From NCBI GenBank assembly GCA_035536535.1, contig DATLNZ010000025.1:1-50729 (forward strand): a stretch of DNA of 50,729 bases. The letters are read 5' to 3'. Shown piece after piece: positions 1 to 8,341 of this stretch. The stretch comes from Actinomycetota bacterium (GTDB lineage Bacteria > Actinomycetota > JAICYB01). Positions within the stretch are counted from its first letter, which is position 1. Every line of letters starts with the position of its first letter. The position numbers were made by a program, and so were the translations under genes. The notes under the pieces are model-generated. The model worked only from the letters and a program-made list of their open reading frames with translations. It ran no database searches and had not been told where the DNA came from.

Positions 1-117
1 GTGCTGGGCCCGGCGGGGGCCGGACCGTCATCCGCGAGCGGATCCGGGGCCACGCCTGCACCAGAGGCCGGCGCAGACGCAACGCTGAGGTCGATCCGCA
101 AGAAGCTGGGACGGTAG
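1..117 (+). CDS. C-terminal end of an unidentified protein (5' truncated)
   Basis: The frame is open from base 1 and ends at a TAG at 115-117, giving the last 38 residues of a protein that begins outside the window. The tail is rich in Ala, Gly, Pro and Ser and finishes with a short basic stretch (LRSIRKKLGR). This looks like a disordered linker plus a short helix and contains no domain I can name. The same gene order in other Actinobacteria often has ftsK near rodZ-rimO-pgsA, so an FtsK-type protein is possible, but nothing in these residues shows it. A strong hairpin follows at 133-160. Confidence 0.5.
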   Translation: MLGPAGAGPSSASGSGATPAPEAGADATLRSIRKKLGR

Positions 118-132
118 AGCTCTCCGCCGGAC

Positions 133-160
133 TGCCGGGGGGTCTTTGTGCCCCCCGGCA
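133..160. terminator. Hairpin between convergent genes
   Basis: TGCCGGGGGG (133-142) and CCCCCCGGCA (151-160) pair perfectly over 10 bp around an 8-base loop (TCTTTGTG). It lies between a plus-strand stop at 117 and a minus-strand stop at 169, so it can end transcription from both sides. No long T-run follows on either strand. Confidence 0.65.
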
Positions 161-168
161 CGTCGGCA

Positions 169-1689
169 TCACCCGGCGCGCCGCGTCCCGATCGTCAGGA
201 CGCCGGTGACCGGGCCGCCCGCCGACACGGCTGCTGCCGCTGCCGCCAGCGCGAGCAGCGCCGCCGCCATCAGCGGCATTCTGGCCGCCGTCCCGGCTCC
301 CGCACCGCCGGCTGCGGCAGGCCGGGGCACGACCGCGGGAAGGCCACCGGCGGGGTCGGAGGCGGGGTCGGCGGGAGCAGTCATCGCCAGCGTGACGACC
401 CGCGGCAGATCGATGCTGCCCGCTGCTCCGAGGGCGGGAGACTCGGGAGCCGGGGCCACGGTGCCGGACGTCTTGGCCACGATGGCCAGCGCCACGACCA
501 CGGGACGCTCCACCGATCCGAGCACCTCGTCGCCTGCCTTCGGGGAGTGGGAGAGGAGCTCCCGGCCCGCCCGGCGCAGCAGCCGGTCGCTGGGCCTGTT
601 CGCGACGGCTCCGCCGGCCACAAAGGTGGTGGACCCGCCGCCGTCGAGGTTGATGGCATCCGCGGTGCCGAGCGCGATCATCAGGTCCGCCGCCTCAGCC
701 AGGCTCATCCCCTCGCTGTAGCCCGGCTGCCGGCCGTCCACGGTGAGCAGCAGGGTGTCGCCGCCGCGGGTCCATCCGACGATGGTCCGCGGGTGCCTGC
801 CCCGGACGAAGTTGTCCGCCACGTCGCCGAAAAAGCGGCGTCCCTCGCGCACCAGGATCGGCGAGCCCCCCACGCTCTCGGACGCAGGAGGGTCGGTTTC
901 GACGCGCAGCAGCGCCTCCCGCCCGGCCGTTCCCGCCTGGACCCGCGTCCACAGGTCGGCAAGGGCGGCCGCGCCCTTGCCGTGACCGGACAGGACGGCC
1001 CCGTTGCGCGGGATGGTGCTGTCGCCGGCGGCCCGCAACTCCAGCAGCTTCACGGCCGACGTCTGGCCGGCGCGAATGGCCCCCGCCGGCCGCAGGACCT
1101 CGACGACGAGCTCGGTTCCAAAGGCGTTGGTCGCCGTGGAGGGGCCGAAGGAGGGCGTGTAGAGGACGAGCCGGTCGGTCCCGCGCTCGGCGTTGAGGTC
1201 CTCGACGGAGACCTGGCGCAGGTCGCTGGACATCAGCGTGCCCTTCCAGGCCAGCGGGCCCGCAGTCAGCGACCCGCCGGGCCCCACGACGAGCTGGCCG
1301 TGCGGGATCCCGGGCGACCGGGTCAGTTCGCCCGCGGAGACAACGGCCCCCACGGGGTGGCCGGAGGGGTAGGTGAAGTCCGCGTTCACAGCGGCCAGGC
1401 ACCGTACACGGGCGCACATGGAGCTCGTCCTTTCAAGCCTCGGCGCCGGACCTCCGATGGTCTCGTTGGACAGGACCGCTCGAAGCGTCACCTCGGCCCC
1501 CGGGGACATCCTCGCGATGTTGACGACCTGCGCGGGCTGCGCCCTGACGAGGGTCAGATGCTCCAGACCCGGAGCAAGCTGGCGCCGGGACTGGACGGAG
1601 TAGCCCTGGGGCAGCGACTGTGCGGACGCAGCGGGCGCCAAGGCGCCCAGGACGGCCACAACCGCAAGGATGCGAATGGGGCGGTACAT
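169..1689 (-). CDS. Secreted phosphodiester glycosidase-family protein (NAGPA / DUF2233-like)
   Basis: A protein of about 506 aa with an N-terminal signal peptide (MYRPIRILAVVAVLGALAP then ASA), then a domain resembling the NAGPA/DUF2233 phosphodiester glycosidase family. The family signature is visible in the middle third: RTIVGWTRGGDTLLLTVDGR and, later, DAINLDGGGSTTFV. Members remove GlcNAc-type groups from phosphodiesters, mostly at the cell surface; the substrate here is unknown. A Pro/Ala-rich linker and a hydrophobic C-terminal segment (MPLMAAALLALAAAAAAV) suggest it is retained in the membrane. The ATG at 1689 is chosen because it begins the signal peptide and has AGGAG upstream; a GTG at 1731 would add 14 residues. 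It lies downstream of tmk on the same strand, about 110 bp away. Confidence 0.8.
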   Translation of the reverse strand: MYRPIRILAVVAVLGALAPAASAQSLPQGYSVQSRRQLAPGLEHLTLVRAQPAQVVNIARMSPGAEVTLRAVLSNETIGGPAPRLERTSSMCARVRCLAAVNADFTYPSGHPVGAVVSAGELTRSPGIPHGQLVVGPGGSLTAGPLAWKGTLMSSDLRQVSVEDLNAERGTDRLVLYTPSFGPSTATNAFGTELVVEVLRPAGAIRAGQTSAVKLLELRAAGDSTIPRNGAVLSGHGKGAAALADLWTRVQAGTAGREALLRVETDPPASESVGGSPILVREGRRFFGDVADNFVRGRHPRTIVGWTRGGDTLLLTVDGRQPGYSEGMSLAEAADLMIALGTADAINLDGGGSTTFVAGGAVANRPSDRLLRRAGRELLSHSPKAGDEVLGSVERPVVVALAIVAKTSGTVAPAPESPALGAAGSIDLPRVVTLAMTAPADPASDPAGGLPAVVPRPAAAGGAGAGTAARMPLMAAALLALAAAAAAVSAGGPVTGVLTIGTRRAG

Positions 1690-1801
1690 CTCACGCGTCG
1701 TCTCCTGCCTCGACTCTGGCCGGACGGCCACCCCTGAAACGTCGCCGGCAACCCAGCGGTTCCTGACAAACGGCGCATTCAGGCGGCGGCGTTTGCCCTG
1801 G

Positions 1802-2410
1802 TCAGAGCGGCAGCAGCGCGAGGATCTCCCGCAGGACGTCCTGCTCGGCCCCCGCGGAGCTGACCACCTCGACCCGCTGGCCGGCCTCGCGAAGCAGGCG
1901 GATCGATTCGGAATATGAGGCCCGCAGATCCGCTGCCAGATCGGGAGGGTCCCAGCGGTCGACGTGGGTGCGCGACTCCAGCCGCTGCCTTCGCGCCGGC
2001 TCGGGCAGGTCCAGAAAGACGGTCACCGCCGGGATGTCCAGGCCCGACGATGCCCGCAGGATCCATTCCCGGTCCACCCCTTGCGCCCCCTGGTAGGCCA
2101 GGGTCGACAGCAGGTAACGGTCGCAGACCACGTCCATGCCCCGGGCCAGGGCCGGCCGGACGGTCCTGGTGAGGTGGTCGGCGCGGTCGGCCGTGAAGGC
2201 CAGGGCCGCCGCCTGGGGGTCCAGGTCCAGTTCCCCCCGGACGTGGGAGCGCAGGAGCCGCCCGATGGGCCCGTCCGAGGGCTCGGCCGTCAGGTGGACG
2301 GGGCGTCCCGCCTGGCGCAGGGCGCCGGACAGCAGGGCCGCCTGGGTCGTGGTGCCGGCCCCGTCGAGGCCTTCCACGACGAGCAGCCGAGGCTTGTGGC
2401 TCAGGTCCAT
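1802..2410 (-). CDS. tmk: Thymidylate kinase
   Basis: A 202-aa protein, normal for the family, that phosphorylates dTMP to dTDP with ATP in DNA precursor synthesis. Seen directly: the P-loop EGLDGAGTTTQ (residues 13-23), the substrate-binding DRY-x2-S-x2-AYQG segment (DRYLLSTLAYQG) and the RLESR-type lid region. The ATG at 2410 puts the P-loop at the usual distance from the N-terminus; the open frame continues far upstream, but that part overlaps the rodZ-like gene and is antisense shadow. It diverges from the rodZ-like gene with 48 bp between starts. Usually tmk sits next to holB; here it does not. Confidence 0.93.
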   Translation of the reverse strand: MDLSHKPRLLVVEGLDGAGTTTQAALLSGALRQAGRPVHLTAEPSDGPIGRLLRSHVRGELDLDPQAAALAFTADRADHLTRTVRPALARGMDVVCDRYLLSTLAYQGAQGVDREWILRASSGLDIPAVTVFLDLPEPARRQRLESRTHVDRWDPPDLAADLRASYSESIRLLREAGQRVEVVSSAGAEQDVLREILALLPL

Positions 2411-2458
2411 GTCAGATAGGCTTTCTTCGACCCGGCTATGCAGTCGGTTCAACTTCGT

Positions 2459-3187
2459 ATGACCACGCAGACTATCGGCCGTACCCTGCGCGTGGAGCGA
2501 GAGCGCAAGAGGCTCTCGCTCGAAACCATCTCCCGAGCGACGATGGTTCGCGCCGACTATCTCCAGCTCATAGACGACGACCGCCTCGAACAACTGCCGT
2601 CGGGGGCCTACGCCAAGGGGTTTATCCGCGCCTATGCCAACTACCTCGGCATGGATCCCCAGCCGTTTATGCGTGAGTACGACGAGACTTTCTCCGGTGG
2701 GCCCGAGCTGTCCGCGGTGGCCCGGGGGCCGGTCCGGGTCCCCCAGCCGGCGCACCCCCGCGCTTGGCGCAATGCTGCGGCGACCGCGGCGGCGGCTCTG
2801 GTGATCCTGGGACTGGTAGGAGGGTTCCGTTCCCTGGACGAGCCGGCGAACCCCCCCGGCGAAAGCCTGCGGCCTGCGTCGGCCCAGAGGGCGACCGTCC
2901 CCTCGCCGGCCGCCAGCGTTCTCGGAGCGGTGGTGCGGGTTGAGGTGACCGACGGCGAGACCTGGGTGACGGCCGCAGCCGACGGAGAGCAGCTGTTCGA
3001 CCAGCTGATGGTGCAGGGCGAGAGAAAGACGTTCCACGCCGAGGAGGCGGTCGACCTCGTCGTAGGCAACCCGGAGGCGGTAAAGCTGTATGCCAACGGC
3101 GTGGAGCTCGACCCCCCGCTGCAGGACGTCTACAAGGCCACGTTCACCCCCGACACCACCTCGCTGCCTCCCTCCCAGGCGCTCTGA
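2459..3187 (+). CDS. RodZ-like helix-turn-helix membrane protein
   Basis: A 242-aa protein with the RodZ plan: an N-terminal Xre-type helix-turn-helix (about residues 5-70, including RRDYL-like RADYLQLIDDD and GFIRAYANYLGMD), a Pro-rich linker, one membrane helix (about 107-124, AAATAAAALVILGLVGGF) and an extracytoplasmic DUF4115-like beta domain (about 145-230). RodZ links the rod-shape machinery to the membrane; in Actinobacteria the role is less clear. I prefer the ATG at 2459 because it begins the family-like MTTQTIGRTLRVER; an in-frame ATG at 2438 adds seven residues. No clear ribosome binding site precedes either. A TAGGCT hexamer at 2417-2422 is a possible -10. The gene directly precedes rimO, as in many Actinobacteria. 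Confidence 0.8.
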   Translation: MTTQTIGRTLRVERERKRLSLETISRATMVRADYLQLIDDDRLEQLPSGAYAKGFIRAYANYLGMDPQPFMREYDETFSGGPELSAVARGPVRVPQPAHPRAWRNAAATAAAALVILGLVGGFRSLDEPANPPGESLRPASAQRATVPSPAASVLGAVVRVEVTDGETWVTAAADGEQLFDQLMVQGERKTFHAEEAVDLVVGNPEAVKLYANGVELDPPLQDVYKATFTPDTTSLPPSQAL

Positions 3188-3203
3188 CGGGCCCACGAGG
3201 CCC

Positions 3204-3216
3204 TACTGTTTGTCCA
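3204..3216 (+). promoter_or_regulatory. Leaderless-type -10 element of rimO
   Basis: TACTGT at 3204-3209 ends six bases before the rimO ATG at 3216, so a transcript starting about 7 bases downstream would begin at or next to the start codon. No Shine-Dalgarno sequence precedes the ATG, which fits. No convincing -35 is visible. Confidence 0.5.
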
Positions 3217-4577
3217 TGACCCGCCGCGTGTTCATCCGCACCCTCGGCTGCCCCAAGAACGAGGCCGACTCGGAGCACCTGCGCGGAATGCTCGAGCGAT
3301 CCGGCTACAAGACCGTCTCGGACCCCGCGCGCGCCGACGTCGTCATCGTGAACACGTGCTCGTTCATCGAGGCTTCTCGACGCGAGTCCGTCGACGCGAT
3401 CCTCGACGAGGCGGCTCGCAGGCGCGACGGGCAGGCACTGGTGGTGGCCGGATGCCTCGTGGAACGGTACGGCGAGAAGATGGCCGACGAGCTGCCGGAG
3501 GTCGACGCCTTTATGAGCCTGGGCTCCTACGGCAGGACCGTGCAGGTCGTGGACGACGCGCTGCGCGGTGTGAAGCAGCGGTGCTTCGACCCCGGCAAGG
3601 TCCCGCTCGAGCTCGACCGGCCCGCCGTCCCGGAGGGGGCCACAGCCTTTCTGAAGATCTCCGAGGGCTGCGACCGTGTCTGCACCTTCTGCGCGATCCC
3701 CGCGATCCGCGGGCCACACCGCTCGCGGCGTCCCGAGGCGATCGAGGAGGAGTTGAGGTGGCTCGCGTCCTGCGGGGTGAAAGAGGTCATCCTGGTCGGG
3801 CAGGACATGTCCCTGTACGGCCGGGACCTCTCCGGACGCTGGATGCTCCCGGCCCTCCTGCGGCGGCTGGGGCAGGTCGAAGGCATCCGCTGGATGCGGA
3901 TGCTGTATCAGTACCCGCGTTTCGTGGACGACCGGCTGCTTCAGGCCATGGCGGACACTCCTTCGGCCGTCGCCTACCTCGACCTGTCCCTGCAGCACGC
4001 ATCCGGGCGCCTGCTAAGGCGCATGAAGAGATGGGGTGACGCCGACCGCTTTCTGGCGATGATCGGCAGAATCCGGGAAGTCCTGCCCGACGCGGTCCTG
4101 CGGTCGGCGTTCATCGTGGGCTTCCCGGGCGAGACCGAGCGCGACGTCGAGGAGCTCGCGGCCTTTATGCAGGAGGCTCGGATCGACTGGGCCGGCTTCT
4201 TCTCCTATTCTCGCGAGGAGGGCACGGAGGCGGGGGCTTTCAGGCGGGGGCTCGTCCCGCGTGCCGTCGCCAACCGCAGGTCGGAGTCTTTAACGGCGCT
4301 CCAGTCCGAGATCGCCGAGGCAAAGCGGGCTCAGCTCGTGGGCCGTCGGGTGGAGGTGCTCGTCGAGGACCGTTCGGGCACGATGGTCACCGGACGCACA
4401 TGGCGCGAGGCGCCGGAAGTGGACGGCGTCGTCACCGTACGCGCCGCCCGCGCCGCGCGCAGGGGCGACTTCATAGAGGCGACAGTCACTGAGACCGACG
4501 GCGTGGACCTTGTGGCTTCCGCGGGTGAGCGACGGGCTGTGGCCCTGCCGGTGCGGACGGCGGCGTCCTCTCGGTGA
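3216..4577 (+). CDS. rimO: Ribosomal protein S12 methylthiotransferase RimO
   Basis: A 453-aa radical-SAM enzyme that methylthiolates a conserved aspartate of ribosomal protein S12. Domains: N-terminal UPF0004 with cluster cysteines 12, 48 and 80 (TLGCPKNEADSE, VNTCSF, AGC); radical-SAM core with Cys152, Cys156 and Cys159 in CDRVCTFC; and a C-terminal TRAM domain (about residues 375-440). The CPKNEADSE form and the charged TRAM region fit RimO rather than MiaB, which is present separately at 14.5 kb. The frame continues 42 codons upstream but inside rodZ; ATG 3216 starts the family N-terminus. It overlaps pgsA by GTGA. Confidence 0.95.
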   Translation: MTRRVFIRTLGCPKNEADSEHLRGMLERSGYKTVSDPARADVVIVNTCSFIEASRRESVDAILDEAARRRDGQALVVAGCLVERYGEKMADELPEVDAFMSLGSYGRTVQVVDDALRGVKQRCFDPGKVPLELDRPAVPEGATAFLKISEGCDRVCTFCAIPAIRGPHRSRRPEAIEEELRWLASCGVKEVILVGQDMSLYGRDLSGRWMLPALLRRLGQVEGIRWMRMLYQYPRFVDDRLLQAMADTPSAVAYLDLSLQHASGRLLRRMKRWGDADRFLAMIGRIREVLPDAVLRSAFIVGFPGETERDVEELAAFMQEARIDWAGFFSYSREEGTEAGAFRRGLVPRAVANRRSESLTALQSEIAEAKRAQLVGRRVEVLVEDRSGTMVTGRTWREAPEVDGVVTVRAARAARRGDFIEATVTETDGVDLVASAGERRAVALPVRTAASSR

Positions 4578-5143
4578 CCCTGCAGGCTGACCCGCGGAGG
4601 GTACGGAGGCTGAACCTGGCCAACGCCTTCACCTTCCTGCGCGTGGGTTTGGTGCCGGTGTTCGCATGGCTGCTGCTGGTGAGGGAGCCGCCCCTTCCGG
4701 TCCTGGCAGCGGTGGTGTTTGCGGTCGCGGCGGCGACCGACGGCCTCGACGGGTACGTGGCCAGGCGACTGGACCTTGTGACGGGGCTGGGCCAGTTTCT
4801 GGACCCTCTCGCGGACAAGCTGCTCGTGGGCACCGCCCTGGGCGCTCTGGCCGTCGCCGGCCGGATCCCCTGGGGTGCCGCCCTGGTCATCCTGTTTCGC
4901 GAGGTGGCCGTGTCCGTTCTGCGTGTGGTGCTCGCCCGCAGGGGGCGGTCGCTGCCGGCCTCGTCGATGGGCAAGGCCAAGACCGTCCTGCAGATCATCG
5001 CCGTCGTGGCGTTGACGGCCCTTCCGCGCCAGCACCGCCTTTCGGTGGGGCTGCTGGCGCTGGCGGTCGGGGTGACGGTGATCTCGGGCTGCCAGTACTT
5101 CGCGGATGCGCGCGGTGGCCGGGCGGGAGTCCCCTGGAGCTGA
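4574..5143 (+). CDS. pgsA: CDP-diacylglycerol--glycerol-3-phosphate 3-phosphatidyltransferase
   Basis: A 189-aa multi-spanning membrane enzyme making phosphatidylglycerophosphate from CDP-diacylglycerol and glycerol-3-phosphate. The CDP-alcohol phosphotransferase signature D-x2-DG-x2-AR-x8-G-x3-D-x3-D is complete, with Asp56, Asp59, Asp77 and Asp81. Four or five hydrophobic segments follow the family pattern. The GTG start overlaps the rimO TGA by four bases, so it is translationally coupled. Another CDP-alcohol transferase activity (such as phosphatidylinositol phosphate synthase) cannot be fully excluded, but the rimO-pgsA-cinA order supports PgsA. Confidence 0.9.
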   Translation: MTLQADPRRVRRLNLANAFTFLRVGLVPVFAWLLLVREPPLPVLAAVVFAVAAATDGLDGYVARRLDLVTGLGQFLDPLADKLLVGTALGALAVAGRIPWGAALVILFREVAVSVLRVVLARRGRSLPASSMGKAKTVLQIIAVVALTALPRQHRLSVGLLALAVGVTVISGCQYFADARGGRAGVPWS

Positions 5144-5155
5144 CGGCGCCGCCGG

Positions 5156-5168
5156 TAGGGTGATGCGG
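5156..5168 (+). promoter_or_regulatory. Leaderless-type -10 element of cinA
   Basis: TAGGGT at 5156-5161 is followed by exactly six bases and then the GTG start of cinA at 5168. It lies in the short gap after pgsA, so cinA may have its own promoter inside the rimO-pgsA-cinA run. Confidence 0.5.
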
Positions 5169-6415
5169 TGACGGCGGTCATCGTGTGCATCGGCGACGAG
5201 CTGCTCTCGGGCGTGGTCGTGAACTCCAACGCGGCGATGATCGGAGACCTCCTGTCGCGCCGCGGCGTCCGGGTCGTGCGTGAGGTGTCCGTCGGAGACG
5301 ACGAGGACGCCATAGTCGAGGTCCTTTCCTCAGCGGCCGCGGCCGCGTCCACGGTCGTGGTGACGGGGGGCCTGGGGCCTACCGACGACGACCGCACCAG
5401 ACACGCCCTGGCGCGGCTGACGGGCGCAGCGCTGGTGCGCGACGAGCCGGCCGTGACCGCGCTGCGGGAGCGGTTCGCGCGCTGGGGCCGGGAGATGCCG
5501 GACTCGAACCTGCGCCAGGCGGACATGCCCGCCGGCGCGACGGCCATACCCAATCCCATAGGGACGGCCCCGGGCATCCGCATTGAGCGGCAGGACTGCG
5601 TCCTGTACGCCATACCGGGGGTCCCGCGCGAGGCGAGACGGATGATGGACGAACAGGTCCTTCCCGACCTCTACTCCCGGGGGGTCGTGGGGGAAGCCGT
5701 GCGGACCCTGGAGATCTCCTGCGTGGGGATACCCGAGGCGGAGCTGGGCGAGCGGCTGGCCGACCTCGCCGCCTCACCCAATCCCGCACTCGCCTTTCTG
5801 CCTTCCGGCGGTCAGGTCAGGCTGCGGTTCGTAGCGCGGGGATCCGCTGCGGACGAGCTGGCCAAGCTGCTCGCGGAGGCCGAGGCCACCGTCCGGCAGC
5901 GATGCGGCTCGGCGGTGTTCGGAACGGACGGGCAGACGCTGGAGGCGGTCGTCGGACTGCTGCTGGCCGGCGCCGGACTGACCGTCGCCACGGCTGAGTC
6001 CTGCACCGCCGGACTGGTGGCGTCGCGACTGGCGTCGGTCCCCGGAGCGTCGGCATACCTGCGCGGGGGCCTTGTGGCCTATCACGAGGAGGTCAAGGCG
6101 CACGGGCTGGGAGTGTCGCGGTCCCTGATCGAGGCGGCCGGCCCCGTGTCCGGAGAGGTCGCGCTGGAGATGGCCCGCGGAGCCCGCTACGCCCTCGGAG
6201 CCGACCTCGGACTGTCCGTGACCTGTTCCGCGGGTCCGGAGCCGCAGGGAGGTGCAGAGGTCGGGACCACATTCCTGGCTGTTTCCGGGGCGACGGGGGC
6301 CGGGGTCGTGCGGGGTCTCCGGCTGCCCGGCGAGCGCCAGCAGGTGTGCGAGCTCGCGGCGACGTTCGCCCTGGACCTGCTGAGACTTCACCTGCTCGGG
6401 GAGCGACCTCGATGA
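5168..6415 (+). CDS. cinA: CinA-family protein (nicotinamide-nucleotide amidase)
   Basis: A 415-aa two-domain protein. The N-terminal half is the MoaB/MogA-like (COG1058) domain, seen in the start TAVIVCIGDELLSG, in VTGGLGPTDDDRT (about residues 67-79) and in IPGVPRE. The C-terminal half is the PncC deamidase domain with the catalytic-serine motif TAESCTAG near residue 279, plus SAGPEPQGG. The enzyme recycles NMN to nicotinic acid mononucleotide and may clean damaged nucleotides; the competence role of the name is not implied here. The family-typical GIAGP appears as CSAGPEP, a mild divergence. The GTG start is supported by the family N-terminus and by a -10-like hexamer six bases upstream. 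Confidence 0.93.
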   Translation: MTAVIVCIGDELLSGVVVNSNAAMIGDLLSRRGVRVVREVSVGDDEDAIVEVLSSAAAAASTVVVTGGLGPTDDDRTRHALARLTGAALVRDEPAVTALRERFARWGREMPDSNLRQADMPAGATAIPNPIGTAPGIRIERQDCVLYAIPGVPREARRMMDEQVLPDLYSRGVVGEAVRTLEISCVGIPEAELGERLADLAASPNPALAFLPSGGQVRLRFVARGSAADELAKLLAEAEATVRQRCGSAVFGTDGQTLEAVVGLLLAGAGLTVATAESCTAGLVASRLASVPGASAYLRGGLVAYHEEVKAHGLGVSRSLIEAAGPVSGEVALEMARGARYALGADLGLSVTCSAGPEPQGGAEVGTTFLAVSGATGAGVVRGLRLPGERQQVCELAATFALDLLRLHLLGERPR

Positions 6416-6440
6416 ATGGTTCGCGCCGGAGGACCGGCCG

Positions 6441-6989
6441 GTGAGGCTGTTCGTCGCTGTGGACCCTCCGGGCGATATCAAGTCGGCCTTGGAGCGCGAC
6501 GTCGTCGGTCCGCTGCGACAGGAGCTCCCGGCGGCGAGATGGACGCGCAGCGACGGCCGGCACCTGACCCTGAAGTTCCTGGGGGAGGTGGACGACTCGC
6601 GGGTCGCAGAGGTGGCGGGGGCGGTGCGAGACGCGGCCCGGCGCCACACTCCGTTCGATGCCGCCTTCGACAGGATCGGGGGGTTCCCCAACCTCAGGCG
6701 ACCGAGGGTGGTCTGGGTGGGCATCGGACCGGGGGCCGAGCCCATGTCGGCTCTTGCGGCATCGGTGGAGGAGGGACTGGAGGACCTCGGGTTCGAGCCG
6801 GAAGGACGTCCGTTCAGGCCGCACCTGACACTGGCCCGGTTCAAGGTCCCCGACCGTGTCTCGGAGCTGCCGGACATCGCTGTCCCGTCGGACACCTTTA
6901 CCGTGCGGGGGGTGGTGCTGTTCAGGTCGCAGCTTCGACGTGAGGGGACGGCGTACACGCCCCTGGATGAGCTCCCGCTGGGGGAGTGA
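6441..6989 (+). CDS. thpR: RNA 2',3'-cyclic phosphodiesterase
   Basis: A 182-aa 2H-phosphoesterase that opens 2',3'-cyclic phosphates at RNA ends. Both catalytic H-x-T/S-hydrophobic motifs are present: HLTL at His41 (RHLTLKFLGEV) and HLTL at His128 (RPHLTLARFK), the usual spacing. The GTG start gives the canonical MRLFVAVDPP N-terminus and follows cinA by 25 bp, with GGAGGA upstream. It is the last gene of the rodZ-rimO-pgsA-cinA-thpR run and converges on a metalloprotease gene with only nine bases between the stops. Confidence 0.93.
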   Translation: MRLFVAVDPPGDIKSALERDVVGPLRQELPAARWTRSDGRHLTLKFLGEVDDSRVAEVAGAVRDAARRHTPFDAAFDRIGGFPNLRRPRVVWVGIGPGAEPMSALAASVEEGLEDLGFEPEGRPFRPHLTLARFKVPDRVSELPDIAVPSDTFTVRGVVLFRSQLRREGTAYTPLDELPLGE

Positions 6990-6998
6990 ACGCTAGGC

Positions 6999-8270
6999 CT
7001 ACTCGGGGCAGTACCAGCGGTAGGGAATCCCTCCAGGGAGTCGAGCGCTTCCCGTCGTCCTTTCCCACCTCTTGGCCGGAGTGTCCAGCCAGCGGTAGAG
7101 CACGGCCATCCCATACAGGTTCAGGCTGGTGAGGCAGTGGATGGTGGTGCGTTCGCCACCGTCGCCCGCGGCCGATCCGTCGCCGTAGACGAACGCCGCG
7201 GGGCTGTTCATGAGGTCGAAGCCCAGCACCGGGTCCCACGTGGTGGTGTGTCCGAGGCCGAAGGTGTGGCCGAACTCGTGCATCGTCACCATCTCGAGGT
7301 CTGCCAGCTCGGGGAAGTCGTAGGCGACCTGTCCTGCGCGTGGCGAGGACCCGAAGAGGCTGAGGGCGATGTAACGCCCGGAGTAGCGGACGTGTCTGCC
7401 GGCGCCGATGTTGTCCAGAAGCCCCTGGGTCCAGTCGTCGGTGTCGGTGGCGACGCCCCTGAAGGCGGGACCGGCGGCGACGTAGCCGATGATGACCTCG
7501 TAACCGGCCGGGTCGACGGGGCTCACCCCGTCGAAGACCTCGATCTCGACCTCGATGTCGCGCAGGTAGTCGTACTGCGGGTAGTCCCTCGCGAACTCGG
7601 CCATCGCGGTCTTCCAGCGACGCATGCCGCGAAGCGTTGCGTCGATGTAATCGGTGACCGTGGGTCCGAGGGGATTGCCCAGATCGCCGTGGCTCGGCGG
7701 TACGAGCAGCACGCGGGTCTGCGCCGTGGGAAGCGAGCCTCCGAAGATGAAGTCGATCGGCGCGGACTGCGTGCCCTCGCAGTTCATAAAGCAGAAGCTG
7801 TAGGTGCCGAGCGCGAACCGCTGAGTCCGGAGGTGGAGGCGGTACTCGCCCTCGACCACGGCCCGGTGGACGGCGAGGCGCAACTTTGCGGGTTCGCCCG
7901 TAAAGGCGGTCGCCGCCGCGGCGCCCTGGCCGAACACGGCGGCTCCCGTGTCGACCGGGACACCGTTGGGGTCAAGGACCGTGATCGGATCGGTCGTGCG
8001 GGCCGGGGTTTCGATCAGGACCGAGACCGAAGCCCCCGCGGGTAGGAAGAACCGGTAGAAGTCGTCGTTGTCCCCGCCGGTGGTGTCCAGGGTTCCCGAG
8101 TACCGCCCGCTGGTGGGGACCAATGTCGCGGAGGCGAAGGAGTTGCCGGCGTCCGTCCCGGAACCCGCGTCGTTCTGTGACGCGGCCGCCGGTGTGGCGG
8201 ACAGAACGGAGGCGATGGACAGGACGGCGACCAGGACGGATACGGCGCGGCGAGGCATGGGGTTTGTCAT
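6999..8270 (-). CDS. Exported matrixin-type zinc metalloprotease with PPC-like domain
   Basis: A 423-aa protein with a signal peptide (about residues 1-30), a region resembling the bacterial pre-peptidase C-terminal (PPC) beta domain (about 42-150, including GDNDDFYRFFLPAG), and a metzincin catalytic domain with HEFGHTFGLGH (His331, Glu332, His335, His341) and a Met-turn LMN near residue 354. It probably cuts extracellular protein or peptide; the target is unknown. Four cysteines (FCFMNC plus two later) could form disulfides. ATG 8270 is chosen for the signal peptide. The start region carries a perfect hairpin overlapping the ribosome binding site (separate entry). It is followed on the opposite strand by thpR. 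Confidence 0.85.
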   Translation of the reverse strand: MTNPMPRRAVSVLVAVLSIASVLSATPAAASQNDAGSGTDAGNSFASATLVPTSGRYSGTLDTTGGDNDDFYRFFLPAGASVSVLIETPARTTDPITVLDPNGVPVDTGAAVFGQGAAAATAFTGEPAKLRLAVHRAVVEGEYRLHLRTQRFALGTYSFCFMNCEGTQSAPIDFIFGGSLPTAQTRVLLVPPSHGDLGNPLGPTVTDYIDATLRGMRRWKTAMAEFARDYPQYDYLRDIEVEIEVFDGVSPVDPAGYEVIIGYVAAGPAFRGVATDTDDWTQGLLDNIGAGRHVRYSGRYIALSLFGSSPRAGQVAYDFPELADLEMVTMHEFGHTFGLGHTTTWDPVLGFDLMNSPAAFVYGDGSAAGDGGERTTIHCLTSLNLYGMAVLYRWLDTPAKRWERTTGSARLPGGIPYRWYCPE

Positions 8271-8272
8271 GA

Positions 8273-8288
8273 CCGGAGTCTTCTCCGG
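8273..8288 (-). promoter_or_regulatory. Inverted repeat covering the ribosome binding site of the metalloprotease gene
   Basis: On the minus strand CCGGAG-AAGA-CTCCGG forms a perfect 6-bp stem with a tetraloop. Its 5' arm contains the GGAG that serves as Shine-Dalgarno for the ATG at 8270. Folding would hide the binding site, so translation could be restrained. This is inference from sequence only. Confidence 0.45.
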
Positions 8289-8341
8289 CACCGTCCGCAT
8301 TCCTGCACCAGCGTCTCGATGCGCTGAGAGCCGAGCGGCGG

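Noticed and set aside
1-117. Assigning the 5' partial gene to ftsK
   Set aside because: Gene order suggests it, but the 38 visible residues show no gamma-domain features.
148-1737. A 529-codon plus-strand frame opposite the phosphodiester glycosidase gene
   Set aside because: It has no family motif and is rich in Arg/Gly/Pro. It is an antisense shadow of the high G/C third-position bias; the minus-strand gene has a signal peptide and family signatures.
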